42,836 nt of DNA from CAZGHS01 sp964525495 (lineage in GTDB: Bacteria > Patescibacteriota > Microgenomatia > JALYQM01). The position numbers and the translations under genes were made by a program. Shown one piece after another: positions 1 to 5,505 of the stretch. The DNA lies in NCBI GenBank assembly GCA_964525495.1, contig CAZGHS010000012.1, positions 1 to 42,836 on the forward strand, written 5' to 3'. The notes beneath the pieces were generated by a model that did not search any database, had not been told where the DNA came from, and saw nothing but the letters and a program-made list of their open reading frames with translations. How positions within the stretch are numbered: position 1 is the stretch's first letter; every line of letters begins with the position of its first letter.

Positions 1-176
1 CATCTTTGATGATAGGTTTTTGGTTTGTATCTCAGCTTTTTAGTGGATTTGCGACTATTACAGATAGTGCCGTAACAGGAGATATTGGTGGAGTGGCTTT
101 CTGGGCGCACGTTGGTGGATTGGTTGCAGGGATGGCTTTAGTGACGATATTTCCGCCTAAATATAGGCAAATATAG
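1..176 (+). CDS. Rhomboid-family intramembrane protease, C-terminal end (partial)
   Basis: The open frame enters from the window edge and ends with TAG at 174-176, so only about 58 codons are visible. The piece contains a hydrophobic segment followed by GGVAFWAHVGGLVAGM. This matches the last helices of rhomboid serine proteases, where the His of AHVGG is the catalytic base and the next glycines pack the active-site helix. The nucleophilic Ser (GxSG) would lie upstream, outside the window. It is a membrane protein that cleaves other membrane proteins. The end of the minus-strand recombinase frame overlaps it antisense, which is discussed separately. Confidence 0.8.
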   Translation, partial: SLMIGFWFVSQLFSGFATITDSAVTGDIGGVAFWAHVGGLVAGMALVTIFPPKYRQI

Positions 177-1927
177 GCTCTTATGTTATAATTTTGAGGA
201 TAAATATGGTGGTCGTAGCTCAATGGTAGAGCAACAGCTTGTGGAGCTGTTGGTTGCGGGTTCGAATCCCGTCGATCACCCCCAACGAGATTTTCAAAGT
301 CTAAAGTAGACGTTTCTCCCTTTATTAACATACTATCTGCGGGTTCGGAGTTCTCATTTGACGATTCGATCATAATCTTTGCTTCTTGGATGTATTGTAA
401 GGGTTTTTGCAGATCTAAATGCAGTTTTCGATCTTTCAGTATCAGGTTCGAACCAAGTGCTTGGATGATGGCCCTCTTCTGTATTTTGTCACCTTGTGCA
501 AACCAATAGCGAGCATTGCGAGCAAATACAAACGTTTTCTCTGCTGTTTCTAACCAACTATCATGACTGTAATGTGTGGAGTTAAGCTGCTCTTGTAAGT
601 TTTTCTTCTCCTCTGCATAGTCATTTTTACGGGTCTTATATTGTTCGTCCGAAAGGAGGCTCCCATCAGAGTTTGCCTCACCCGCCCATTTTTCAAATAA
701 CAATGTCTCAAGTCGTGTGATTGCTGCAATTCGTTCGTTGAGAGCAGAGAGCTTTGATTGTACAAAGCCCCCTTCTTCTGCATTCACCCTGCGTAAGTGA
801 TCCATTGCCCATCTAACAAAATCATTGTGGATTTCAATGCTGGCTAATAACTCGTCTACTTGCGTCTCAAGATCCTTAATCGTGATGTGTGGCTGTTTGC
901 ATGTTTTATCCCTCCCTCTATCACAATGGCAATATGCAAAGAATGAGGTTTTTTCAGGTGCCTTAGTACTACACTTAGGGCATTTTGCATGAACCTCTGC
1001 ATTGTATTTTTTATGACATGATGAGCATATCTTTCTGTAGCGTTCTTCCGTAGTTACACTAGACCCACATACACATCTGATCAAGGGGTTGTATATTATC
1101 TCACGAGTTCGTTGTCGTGGTCTGCCGTGGCTGTCAAGAATCTTTTGAGCTAAAGAGAACTCATGTGGTGTAACCATTGGCGGATGAGAACCTTCGTATA
1201 TCTCATTCTTACGCTTGAACTTTCCCATGTAAAATGGGTTACGAAACATCTCGTATATCCGTGATCGGGATAATGGATGTCCGTCTTTACAAATGAACCC
1301 CCACTCTTTAGTGGCAATCTCTAGTATTTGTGCCGGGTTATAGTTACCAGACAATAGCATATCCCACATTCTTCTTACTGTTTTGAATCGCTTTTCATCG
1401 GTGACAATATCACGCTCGCCTTGTCGTTTCAGAGTGTCATTTAAGTATCCCACGGGAGCAAGTTGCGGGGCTTGTTTTAATATCACCTTATCATCCAGTC
1501 CTCTTTTGGTCGTCTTTTGCAAGTCGTTTATGAATTGGTTAGCCATTGCAAATTCGACATACATCATTAGAGTATCTTCTTTTGTGTATGTCTTTCCGGG
1601 GGTGTGGATCTTTATGCCGTAGTGTTGGACTAACCAGATAATTTTTCCACCATCAACTGGGTTACGTGCGAGTCGGTTTAGGTGCCACGTAAGGATGCTT
1701 TTAGCTTTTCCAGACTCTAACAGGTCTACCATTTCATTAAACTTTTTTCTTCCAGGTGCTTTTGCCGTTTTGCTTTCTTCAAACCTTCCCACAAAGGCAA
1801 GTCTATTGTAGTTTGATATGCTCTCTTTTAGAACCCTTTGTTGCGATGTTATGCTTGCGATCTGCTTGTCTTCGGAATCGCTTGATTTTCTTACATATTC
1901 TACTGGTAGTTCGATTTCGCCTATCAT
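32..1927 (-). CDS. Large serine recombinase (site-specific integrase)
   Basis: This is a 631-residue recombinase. It has an N-terminal resolvase catalytic domain (YVRKS with nucleophile Ser15, and RLAR around residue 90), a recombinase domain, a Cys-rich zinc ribbon with several CxxC pairs (about residues 285-355) and a coiled coil (about 375-455). The start at 1927 is chosen because GGAGG lies eight bases upstream; an earlier ATG at 1972 lacks an SD. The stop of the preceding small gene is one base away, so the two are translationally coupled. The C-terminal tail is not normal protein: from about 290 downward the frame reads antisense through tRNA-His (RDSNPQPTAPQAVALPLSY) and on into the rhomboid gene, stopping at 32. 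The true domain probably ends near 290-330. The protein would integrate or excise the element to its right. Confidence 0.9.
   Translation of the reverse strand: MIGEIELPVEYVRKSSDSEDKQIASITSQQRVLKESISNYNRLAFVGRFEESKTAKAPGRKKFNEMVDLLESGKAKSILTWHLNRLARNPVDGGKIIWLVQHYGIKIHTPGKTYTKEDTLMMYVEFAMANQFINDLQKTTKRGLDDKVILKQAPQLAPVGYLNDTLKRQGERDIVTDEKRFKTVRRMWDMLLSGNYNPAQILEIATKEWGFICKDGHPLSRSRIYEMFRNPFYMGKFKRKNEIYEGSHPPMVTPHEFSLAQKILDSHGRPRQRTREIIYNPLIRCVCGSSVTTEERYRKICSSCHKKYNAEVHAKCPKCSTKAPEKTSFFAYCHCDRGRDKTCKQPHITIKDLETQVDELLASIEIHNDFVRWAMDHLRRVNAEEGGFVQSKLSALNERIAAITRLETLLFEKWAGEANSDGSLLSDEQYKTRKNDYAEEKKNLQEQLNSTHYSHDSWLETAEKTFVFARNARYWFAQGDKIQKRAIIQALGSNLILKDRKLHLDLQKPLQYIQEAKIMIESSNENSEPADSMLIKGETSTLDFENLVGGDRRDSNPQPTAPQAVALPLSYDHHIYPQNYNIRAYICLYLGGNIVTKAIPATNPPTCAQKATPPISPVTALSVIVANPLKS
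184..192 (+). promoter_or_regulatory. Extended -10 promoter of tRNA-His
   Basis: TGTTATAAT is a perfect extended -10 element (TGn plus TATAAT). It would start transcription near 199, about nine bases before the first base of the tRNA. No convincing -35 box is seen, as expected for an extended -10 promoter. Confidence 0.55.
208..280 (+). tRNA. tRNA-His (anticodon GTG)
   Basis: A full cloverleaf can be drawn. The acceptor stem GGTGGTCG pairs with CGATCACC over eight pairs, including the extra G-1 to C73 pair that marks tRNA-His. The D stem is GCTC/GAGC, the anticodon stem ACAGC/GCTGT encloses TTGTGGA with anticodon GTG, and the T arm is GCGGG TTCGAAT CCCGT. The next bases are CCCA, so the CCA end is not encoded in exact register. 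The tRNA probably served as the integration target of the adjacent recombinase. Confidence 0.95.
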
Positions 1928-1928
1928 A

Positions 1929-2093
1929 TTAGTTTTCCTCCGTATTGTATGGCCGTATGAATGGTTTCGCAATGGCCTTAAAACATTCTATGAGGCGTGT
2001 AGCAATAGCTAACGCTTCTTCTTCTGACAATAATGTGCCGTGATGTAACAAATACAACTCACGGAAGTGATTCATTTCGTCGTTGGTAAACAT
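1929..2093 (-). CDS. Small protein coupled to the serine recombinase
   Basis: The protein has 54 residues, starting at 2093 because AAGGAG lies nine bases upstream; an in-frame ATG at 2138 has no SD. It is predicted to be mostly helical, with an acidic central helix (LLSEEEALAIATRLIECF) and a C-terminal IAKPF segment. I do not recognise a named family. Its stop TAA is one base from the recombinase ATG, so the two are made together. From its position it could be an accessory or directionality factor or an antitoxin-like partner, but this is inference from context alone. Confidence 0.6.
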   Translation of the reverse strand: MFTNDEMNHFRELYLLHHGTLLSEEEALAIATRLIECFKAIAKPFIRPYNTEEN

Positions 2094-2205
2094 ACTAGCG
2101 TACTCCTTGGTCTTATTGATTGATAAGCTCCGAATCATCGGAAAATGGAGTACACGCTTAATATTGTTACGAGTTACGCTTGGACTTATGATGCTGCATG
2201 GTTAA

Positions 2206-2289
2206 CTATTTACATCGCCAGAGGCCATCTTTTTCAATAAAAGCTACAGTACGATTAGGAGGGTCAGAGAGGTAGCCAGTCTGACCCAT
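2206..2289 (-). CDS. Possible 27-residue microprotein
   Basis: A minus-strand ORF starts 14 bases past the stop of the resolvase-domain gene and encodes MGQTGYLSDPPNRTVAFIEK followed by seven residues. The composition is protein-like but there is no SD, and an 8-bp inverted repeat lies within it. It may be a real small gene, a remnant of a longer one, or chance. Confidence 0.2.
   Translation of the reverse strand: MGQTGYLSDPPNRTVAFIEKDGLWRCK
2261..2287. repeat. Perfect 8-bp inverted repeat near the recombinase genes
   Basis: GGGTCAGA (2261-2268) and TCTGACCC (2280-2287) flank an 11-base spacer. No T-tract follows on either strand, so it is not a typical terminator. It lies between the two serine recombinase genes and could be a recombinase or regulator binding site. 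Confidence 0.45.
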
Positions 2290-2302
2290 ACTTAGAAGCA
2301 CA

Positions 2303-2716
2303 CTAAATGCTTACCTCGTTGTTATCGTGAAACTGGGTCGCATAATAATCGGCGAGCAACGAATGTACGATATACCTTTCTTTTGCGGATCGTTTGAAGT
2401 GTTTTACAGCTTCGATGGAGGCTCCCTTTGATGCAACTAGTTCATCGATAAATATTGCATCAATTAACTTATGAGCTAGTCTATCGGCATGTGCAACCAC
2501 AACATAGTCAATCTTGTGATCTTCGACGAACTGAAGCATCTCATTGAACACCAGGCTTTGTTTTATCGTTAAACTCGACGTAACATCTTTAAACACAGCC
2601 ATTATGGACATTTTATGCTCATGAGCGTATGTCTCGCATGTCTTTTGTTGAGAGTCATATGAGGAATCTTCCTCGTTTGAAGTTCTAAGGTAAATAACGC
2701 ATGTACTTTTTTTCAT
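2303..2716 (-). CDS. Stand-alone resolvase-type catalytic domain
   Basis: The 137 residues match only the N-terminal catalytic domain of serine recombinases: YLRTSN with candidate nucleophile Ser13, SQQKTCETYA, and the DYVVVAHADRLAHK strand-helix. The usual C-terminal DNA-binding helix-turn-helix or recombinase domain is absent. The second Arg of the family motif (RLxR, Arg71 in gamma-delta resolvase) is His here, so strand exchange may be impaired. AAGGA lies four to five bases upstream of the ATG and supports the start. It sits just upstream of the large recombinase on the same strand. It may be an accessory or regulatory partner, or a decayed resolvase. Confidence 0.75.
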   Translation of the reverse strand: MKKSTCVIYLRTSNEEDSSYDSQQKTCETYAHEHKMSIMAVFKDVTSSLTIKQSLVFNEMLQFVEDHKIDYVVVAHADRLAHKLIDAIFIDELVASKGASIEAVKHFKRSAKERYIVHSLLADYYATQFHDNNEVSI

Positions 2717-2805
2717 ACAATCCTTTCATAGTCATTAAAAATAAGTAACACAATGACTGATGGGGGATCATGACAATGGCAAGATATGAGACTGGAACAA
2801 CAAAA

Positions 2806-2869
2806 AAGAGGCATACTTCTCCTACACGCTTCGAGAGCGTAATAGTTGTTAATGAGAAGTACACCTCTT
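2806..2869. repeat. Nested inverted repeat (16-bp arms, inner hairpin)
   Basis: The arms AAGAGGCATACTTCTC (2806-2821) and GAGAAGTACACCTCTT (2854-2869) are inverted repeats with two mismatches. Inside, ACGCT-TCGAG-AGCGT (2826-2840) forms a second hairpin. The two-level symmetry resembles recombination or replication sites more than a terminator, as no T-run follows. Confidence 0.55.
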
Positions 2870-3015
2870 ACAGCTAAGAAGATAAGGTATATTAAGGTTT
2901 CCCCCTCCGGGCCTATTCAAAACTTAAACGTTATGAGTAGCGAGGTAGTGCCTACTTCTTAGGAAGAATTAGTACAAGTTAAATGTTTTATATGTTATTT
3001 TGACGGCGAATGCGT

Positions 3016-3049
3016 CGAGTTATCTAGCAGCAATATACTAGATATCTCG
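3016..3049. repeat. 12-bp inverted repeat in the element spacer
   Basis: CGAGTTATCTAG (3016-3027) and CTAGATATCTCG (3038-3049) match in inverted orientation at 11 of 12 positions around a 10-base spacer. It lies about 70 bases past the end of the regulator gene and may be a protein-binding or recombination site. Confidence 0.5.
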
Positions 3050-3120
3050 ATTTACGACAATAGGGAAAATGGCTATAGTATAGGATAAAGTTACATAATG
3101 TGGTTCATTCTGTAACTGAT

Positions 3121-3336
3121 TTAGTCGAAGAGTTCAGATAAAGGGATGTGTAGCTGCTTAGCAATCTTTTCCAACACAGTCAACGATGCTTCGTTGCGTC
3201 CTTGTTCAATGTAACCCATGTAAGCACGAGATATGTTCACTTTTTCAGCTAGTTGTTCTTGTGTCATGTCTGCATTTTGTCGAAGCTTTTGAATACGCTT
3301 TCCCAGCTGTTTGGGGAGCTTGGCGTTTTTTCTCAT
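3121..3336 (-). CDS. Cro/C1-type (XRE) helix-turn-helix regulator
   Basis: This 71-residue protein is almost entirely an HTH_3 domain: LGKRIQKLRQNADMTQEQLAEKVNISRAYMGYIEQGRNEAS and then LTVLEKIAKQLHIPLSELF. That is the standard five-helix fold of phage and plasmid repressors, with the recognition helix at SRAYMGYIE. A GTG start at 3372 is possible, but the ATG at 3336 fits the domain better; neither has a strong SD. It is divergent from the small membrane genes at 3461, and the perfect palindrome at 3393-3420 lies between them. It probably represses both directions and controls the element. Confidence 0.85.
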   Translation of the reverse strand: MRKNAKLPKQLGKRIQKLRQNADMTQEQLAEKVNISRAYMGYIEQGRNEASLTVLEKIAKQLHIPLSELFD

Positions 3337-3392
3337 GACCTGATTATCGAAAGAGTGAACGCACAAAACCACTTAGTGATACTTAGCAATAT

Positions 3393-3420
3393 GAGCTAAA
3401 AAGACTCTTGTTTTTAGCTC
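3393..3420. promoter_or_regulatory. Perfect palindromic operator candidate
   Basis: GAGCTAAAAA (3393-3402) and TTTTTAGCTC (3411-3420) are perfect 10-bp inverted repeats around eight bases, in the divergent promoter region between the HTH regulator and the 3461 gene. Direct repeats of ACTTAG lie just to the left. This is the expected form and place of an autoregulatory operator. Confidence 0.6.
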
Positions 3421-3460
3421 TTAGTGTGAGTTATCATTTGAGCAAAGAAGGTGTGATAGC

Positions 3461-3676
3461 ATGTTTTCTCAAAATGATCTAGCGGAAATGTATCCAGACA
3501 AATATAAGAAAGAAGACCCCATACCTGTGTTTACATCTATTGTGGTTACTGGAGTTATTTCCATGCTTTATTCAAGTGGTAACAAAGACATGAGAGATCT
3601 CGTAAGTTGGGCTGGAATCACGGCGATTTTCTTTTGTGTTGCATGGATCGTTGCAAAGCTTCGTAAAAGTATATGA
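3461..3676 (+). CDS. Small membrane protein, two transmembrane segments
   Basis: This 71-residue protein has a charged N-terminus (about residues 1-22, with DLAEMYPDKYKKEDP) and two hydrophobic helices (about 23-38 and 48-65), ending in KLRKSI. AAGGTG lies about eight bases upstream of the ATG. Its stop overlaps the next start as ATGA, so the two genes are translationally coupled. No family is recognised. The divergent regulator and operator suggest it is expressed under element control. Confidence 0.65.
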   Translation: MFSQNDLAEMYPDKYKKEDPIPVFTSIVVTGVISMLYSSGNKDMRDLVSWAGITAIFFCVAWIVAKLRKSI

Positions 3677-4299
3677 GTGATAAGAAACATACATCAGTAG
3701 TTGATCGAATCTTTTGGCCTATCGTATTGATTGGATGTACTGGATTGATCATGCTCACAATCGTAGCGAAGGATGCGATCATTGCAAGCCACGTTTCTAC
3801 CCCTCTGCCAATACAGCAATCGATTATTGCTTCACCAGTTCCAACTCAAACACCAGTATCACAAAAGAACCCGACAAGAGTCATACAAAAAGAATCAAAT
3901 ATAGAGTCTGATGATCCAATTATCTCCTGTGAAGTAGGTCCAGAATGTGGAGGTGGTACTAAAAATATACGTCGCAGTGTTTGTGATACAAGTGGATGCT
4001 GTCAGATAGGAAGTCAGTGGGTGTACTACACCTCTCAAGCACAATGTGTCATGGATCAACGAAATATAGCGAAAGACCAACAAGCTTTTAAAGAAAAACA
4101 AGCAGTCGAACAACAAAAACTACAAGATGATACCGCTCAAGCAAAGAAGCTTATCACGGATATTTGTCTCAACAACGCCTATCGTAAAGCTCAAGAGTGC
4201 GACAAGGATTGTAGTGGAGATTCAGCGTGTATGAACGGTTGTACTAGCGTTATGAGTGCCGAACAAAACCAATGTTTAGAAGCTCAGAAGTCACAATAG
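3673..4299 (+). CDS. Membrane-anchored Cys-rich exported protein of unknown function
   Basis: The 208 residues have one N-terminal transmembrane segment (about 12-33), a Pro/Thr/Ser-rich stalk (about 40-75), a Cys-rich module with CEVGPEC and CDTSGCC (about 86-118), a charged Gln/Lys helix (about 130-160) and a second Cys cluster (CDKDCSGDSACMNGC, about 175-190). The paired cysteines suggest disulfide-stabilised domains outside the cell. It has no SD of its own and starts within the stop of the previous gene. Both genes probably make an envelope factor of the element, such as a surface or exclusion protein. That role is inference only. Confidence 0.6.
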   Translation: MSDKKHTSVVDRIFWPIVLIGCTGLIMLTIVAKDAIIASHVSTPLPIQQSIIASPVPTQTPVSQKNPTRVIQKESNIESDDPIISCEVGPECGGGTKNIRRSVCDTSGCCQIGSQWVYYTSQAQCVMDQRNIAKDQQAFKEKQAVEQQKLQDDTAQAKKLITDICLNNAYRKAQECDKDCSGDSACMNGCTSVMSAEQNQCLEAQKSQ

Positions 4300-4376
4300 C
4301 TCCATAAACCAACAAACTAATAAAGAGTAATCATTGTGCTCAATCTGTACAGCCTATAGTAATTTTGCTAAAGATG

Positions 4377-4385
4377 TGCTATACT
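4377..4385 (+). promoter_or_regulatory. Extended -10 promoter
   Basis: TGCTATACT fits TGn plus a -10 box (TATACT at 4380-4385). The same nine bases recur at 25377-25385 and 36254-36262, each before a plus-strand gene with a leader of 100 bases or more. Here it would drive the 4562 gene with a leader of about 170 bases. Confidence 0.45.
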
Positions 4386-4561
4386 CCTCCCATCTCAACT
4401 AATGCTTTGAGCTCAAATGTGAGTTTATAACCATTTGATTGAGCGTAAGATAATCCTGTACTTTAACTATGTAGAAGACCTTTTTGTGTTGGCTGGCTAA
4501 TCCTGCTTGTGACTAATGTTGCTAGTAGAATTGGCCAGCAAAAAACAGAAAGGACAAGCTA

Positions 4562-4870
4562 ATGATCACCGATCGAAACCTCGCCAGCGAATATGCGAGT
4601 ATGTTCCATCTGGATGCCCAGTATGTAAACGAAAGCGGTGCTGAGTTCCGAGAGCGAGTTGCAAGAGAGCTATACAAGCTAGGCCATCGGGTCTACGCAC
4701 ACGAAGCTCTTAACAACGAGCGAATGTCCAGCGACCCGTTCGCACATGGCAGTCTTGACAGAGGCTACGGAGATGCGTTTATCACGCAAACCGCACGCAC
4801 CATCGAGGCCGTCTACGTCGCCAGCCAGCCCAAGCCGAAAGGCAATAAGCCGTGGTGGTGGCCGTTCTAG
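4562..4870 (+). CDS. Hypothetical protein, 102 residues
   Basis: The start is supported by AAAGGA seven bases upstream. The protein is soluble, rich in Ala, Arg and His, with a helical core (FRERVARELYKLGHRVYAHE) and a C-terminal KPWWWPF tail. No family is recognised. The gene is visibly richer in G+C than its neighbours, like those at 23567, 36373 and 38062, so it may have a separate origin. It lies between the small membrane operon and the polymerase-like gene. Confidence 0.55.
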   Translation: MITDRNLASEYASMFHLDAQYVNESGAEFRERVARELYKLGHRVYAHEALNNERMSSDPFAHGSLDRGYGDAFITQTARTIEAVYVASQPKPKGNKPWWWPF

Positions 4871-5209
4871 TATTCTTCTACAAACAGTACAGGAAATAGG
4901 CACCGACAAGGTGTTGGATCATAGACGGGTGCGTCAAAGAGAGCGAGTCGCAAGACTTTCTTTTCAGAGACAAACTCTTCTACCAACTACCCCGGTGCCT
5001 TTTCCATATCATCTCAACAATCGATTGTTCACTAAAAAACAACCGCAAAAAGTTATAAAACAAACAACCTCAACAACAACATAACAAACCACCCGAACAT
5101 CACAACCTACCAACCAACCTTCTGTTATTTATTCTCAAGTGATTGTGTGTTCATGTTATTGTTAAGATGTTTTCGTTTGATCGAGTTTTCCCCAACATCA
5201 ACATTTAGA

Positions 5210-5239
5210 CCATACAAAAAGGGCTCCTCTAGTGGAGCC
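5210..5239 (-). terminator. Intrinsic terminator on the minus strand, upstream of the polymerase-like gene
   Basis: GGCTCC (5222-5227) and GGAGCC (5234-5239) form a 6-bp stem around TCTAGT. Read on the minus strand the stem is followed by CTTTTTG. No protein gene ends here on that strand, so it may end an antisense RNA transcribed from within the replication leader. On the plus strand only ATCTTTG follows, which is weak. Confidence 0.5.
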
Positions 5240-5319
5240 ATCTTTGCGTCTTGGTTGTAAGATCTGTAGTTATAGTACAGCTCTGAACCATCGCATGTCA
5301 AACATCATTTGGGCGTGAC

Positions 5320-5349
5320 TTGCATTCTTGAGTATCTCATAGTTATTAT
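5320..5349 (+). promoter_or_regulatory. Candidate promoter for the leader ORF and polymerase-like gene
   Basis: TTGCAT (5320-5325) and TATTAT (5344-5349) are separated by 18 bases. Transcription would begin near 5356, about 30 bases before the leader ORF start. Confidence 0.4.
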
Positions 5350-5385
5350 CTAAGTATTATTGTTTTGGTTGATAGGAGACGTGGA

Positions 5386-5505
5386 ATGTTTTGGTTTAGC
5401 GAGAGCTTCAAAGGGGAGATCACAGCTGTACACGAATTGGTTGTATGGGTCGATCCCTCAAAGATCGTGCAAGTCTACATGTTGCACAAAAGTATAGCGA
5501 GTTAG
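5386..5505 (+). CDS. Leader peptide overlapping the polymerase-like gene (39 residues)
   Basis: This ORF starts at ATG 5386 with AGGAG about eight bases upstream (GATAGGAGACGTGGAATG) and stops with TAG at 5503-5505. It overlaps the start of the polymerase-like gene (5445) by about 60 bases in another frame. The peptide begins MFWFSESFKGEITAVHELVV. The downstream gene has no SD before its ATG, whereas this one does. Translation of the leader could therefore open or deliver ribosomes to the downstream start, as known leader peptides do for plasmid replication proteins. It could instead be one half of a frameshifted product. Confidence 0.45.
   Translation: MFWFSESFKGEITAVHELVVWVDPSKIVQVYMLHKSIAS

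Larger units (their letters stand above)
2717..3120. other. Non-coding spacer rich in inverted repeats
   Basis: This 400-base stretch between the resolvase-domain gene and the regulator gene has no convincing ORF. It holds two strong inverted repeats, listed separately at 2806-2869 and 3016-3049, and a short TTCTT-AGG-AAGAA repeat near 2957. Such clustering next to recombinase genes suggests an att, res or origin-like site, or a structured RNA. Confidence 0.5.
4871..5385. other. Non-coding region upstream of the polymerase-like gene
   Basis: There is no convincing gene on either strand. From about 5010 to 5120 the plus strand is strikingly rich in C and A and poor in G (repeated CAAC and AACC). 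GGCACC near 4900 and GGTGCC near 5000 followed by TTTT could form a long-loop hairpin. A clean minus-strand terminator (5222-5239) and a plus promoter (5320-5349) follow. The layout resembles the control region of a plasmid replication gene. Confidence 0.45.

Noticed and set aside
421..460. A second tRNA-like segment as an att copy (GGTTCGAACC inside the recombinase gene)
   Set aside because: Only a short palindromic stretch resembles a T-loop; the flanking bases do not match tRNA-His, so it is not evidence of a duplicated att site.
4746..5084. A 112-codon plus-strand ORF overlapping the 4562 gene
   Set aside because: It lies in another frame of the 4562 gene and then runs through C/A-rich spacer; its product is low-complexity (Thr, Gln, Arg, Ser) and has no SD.
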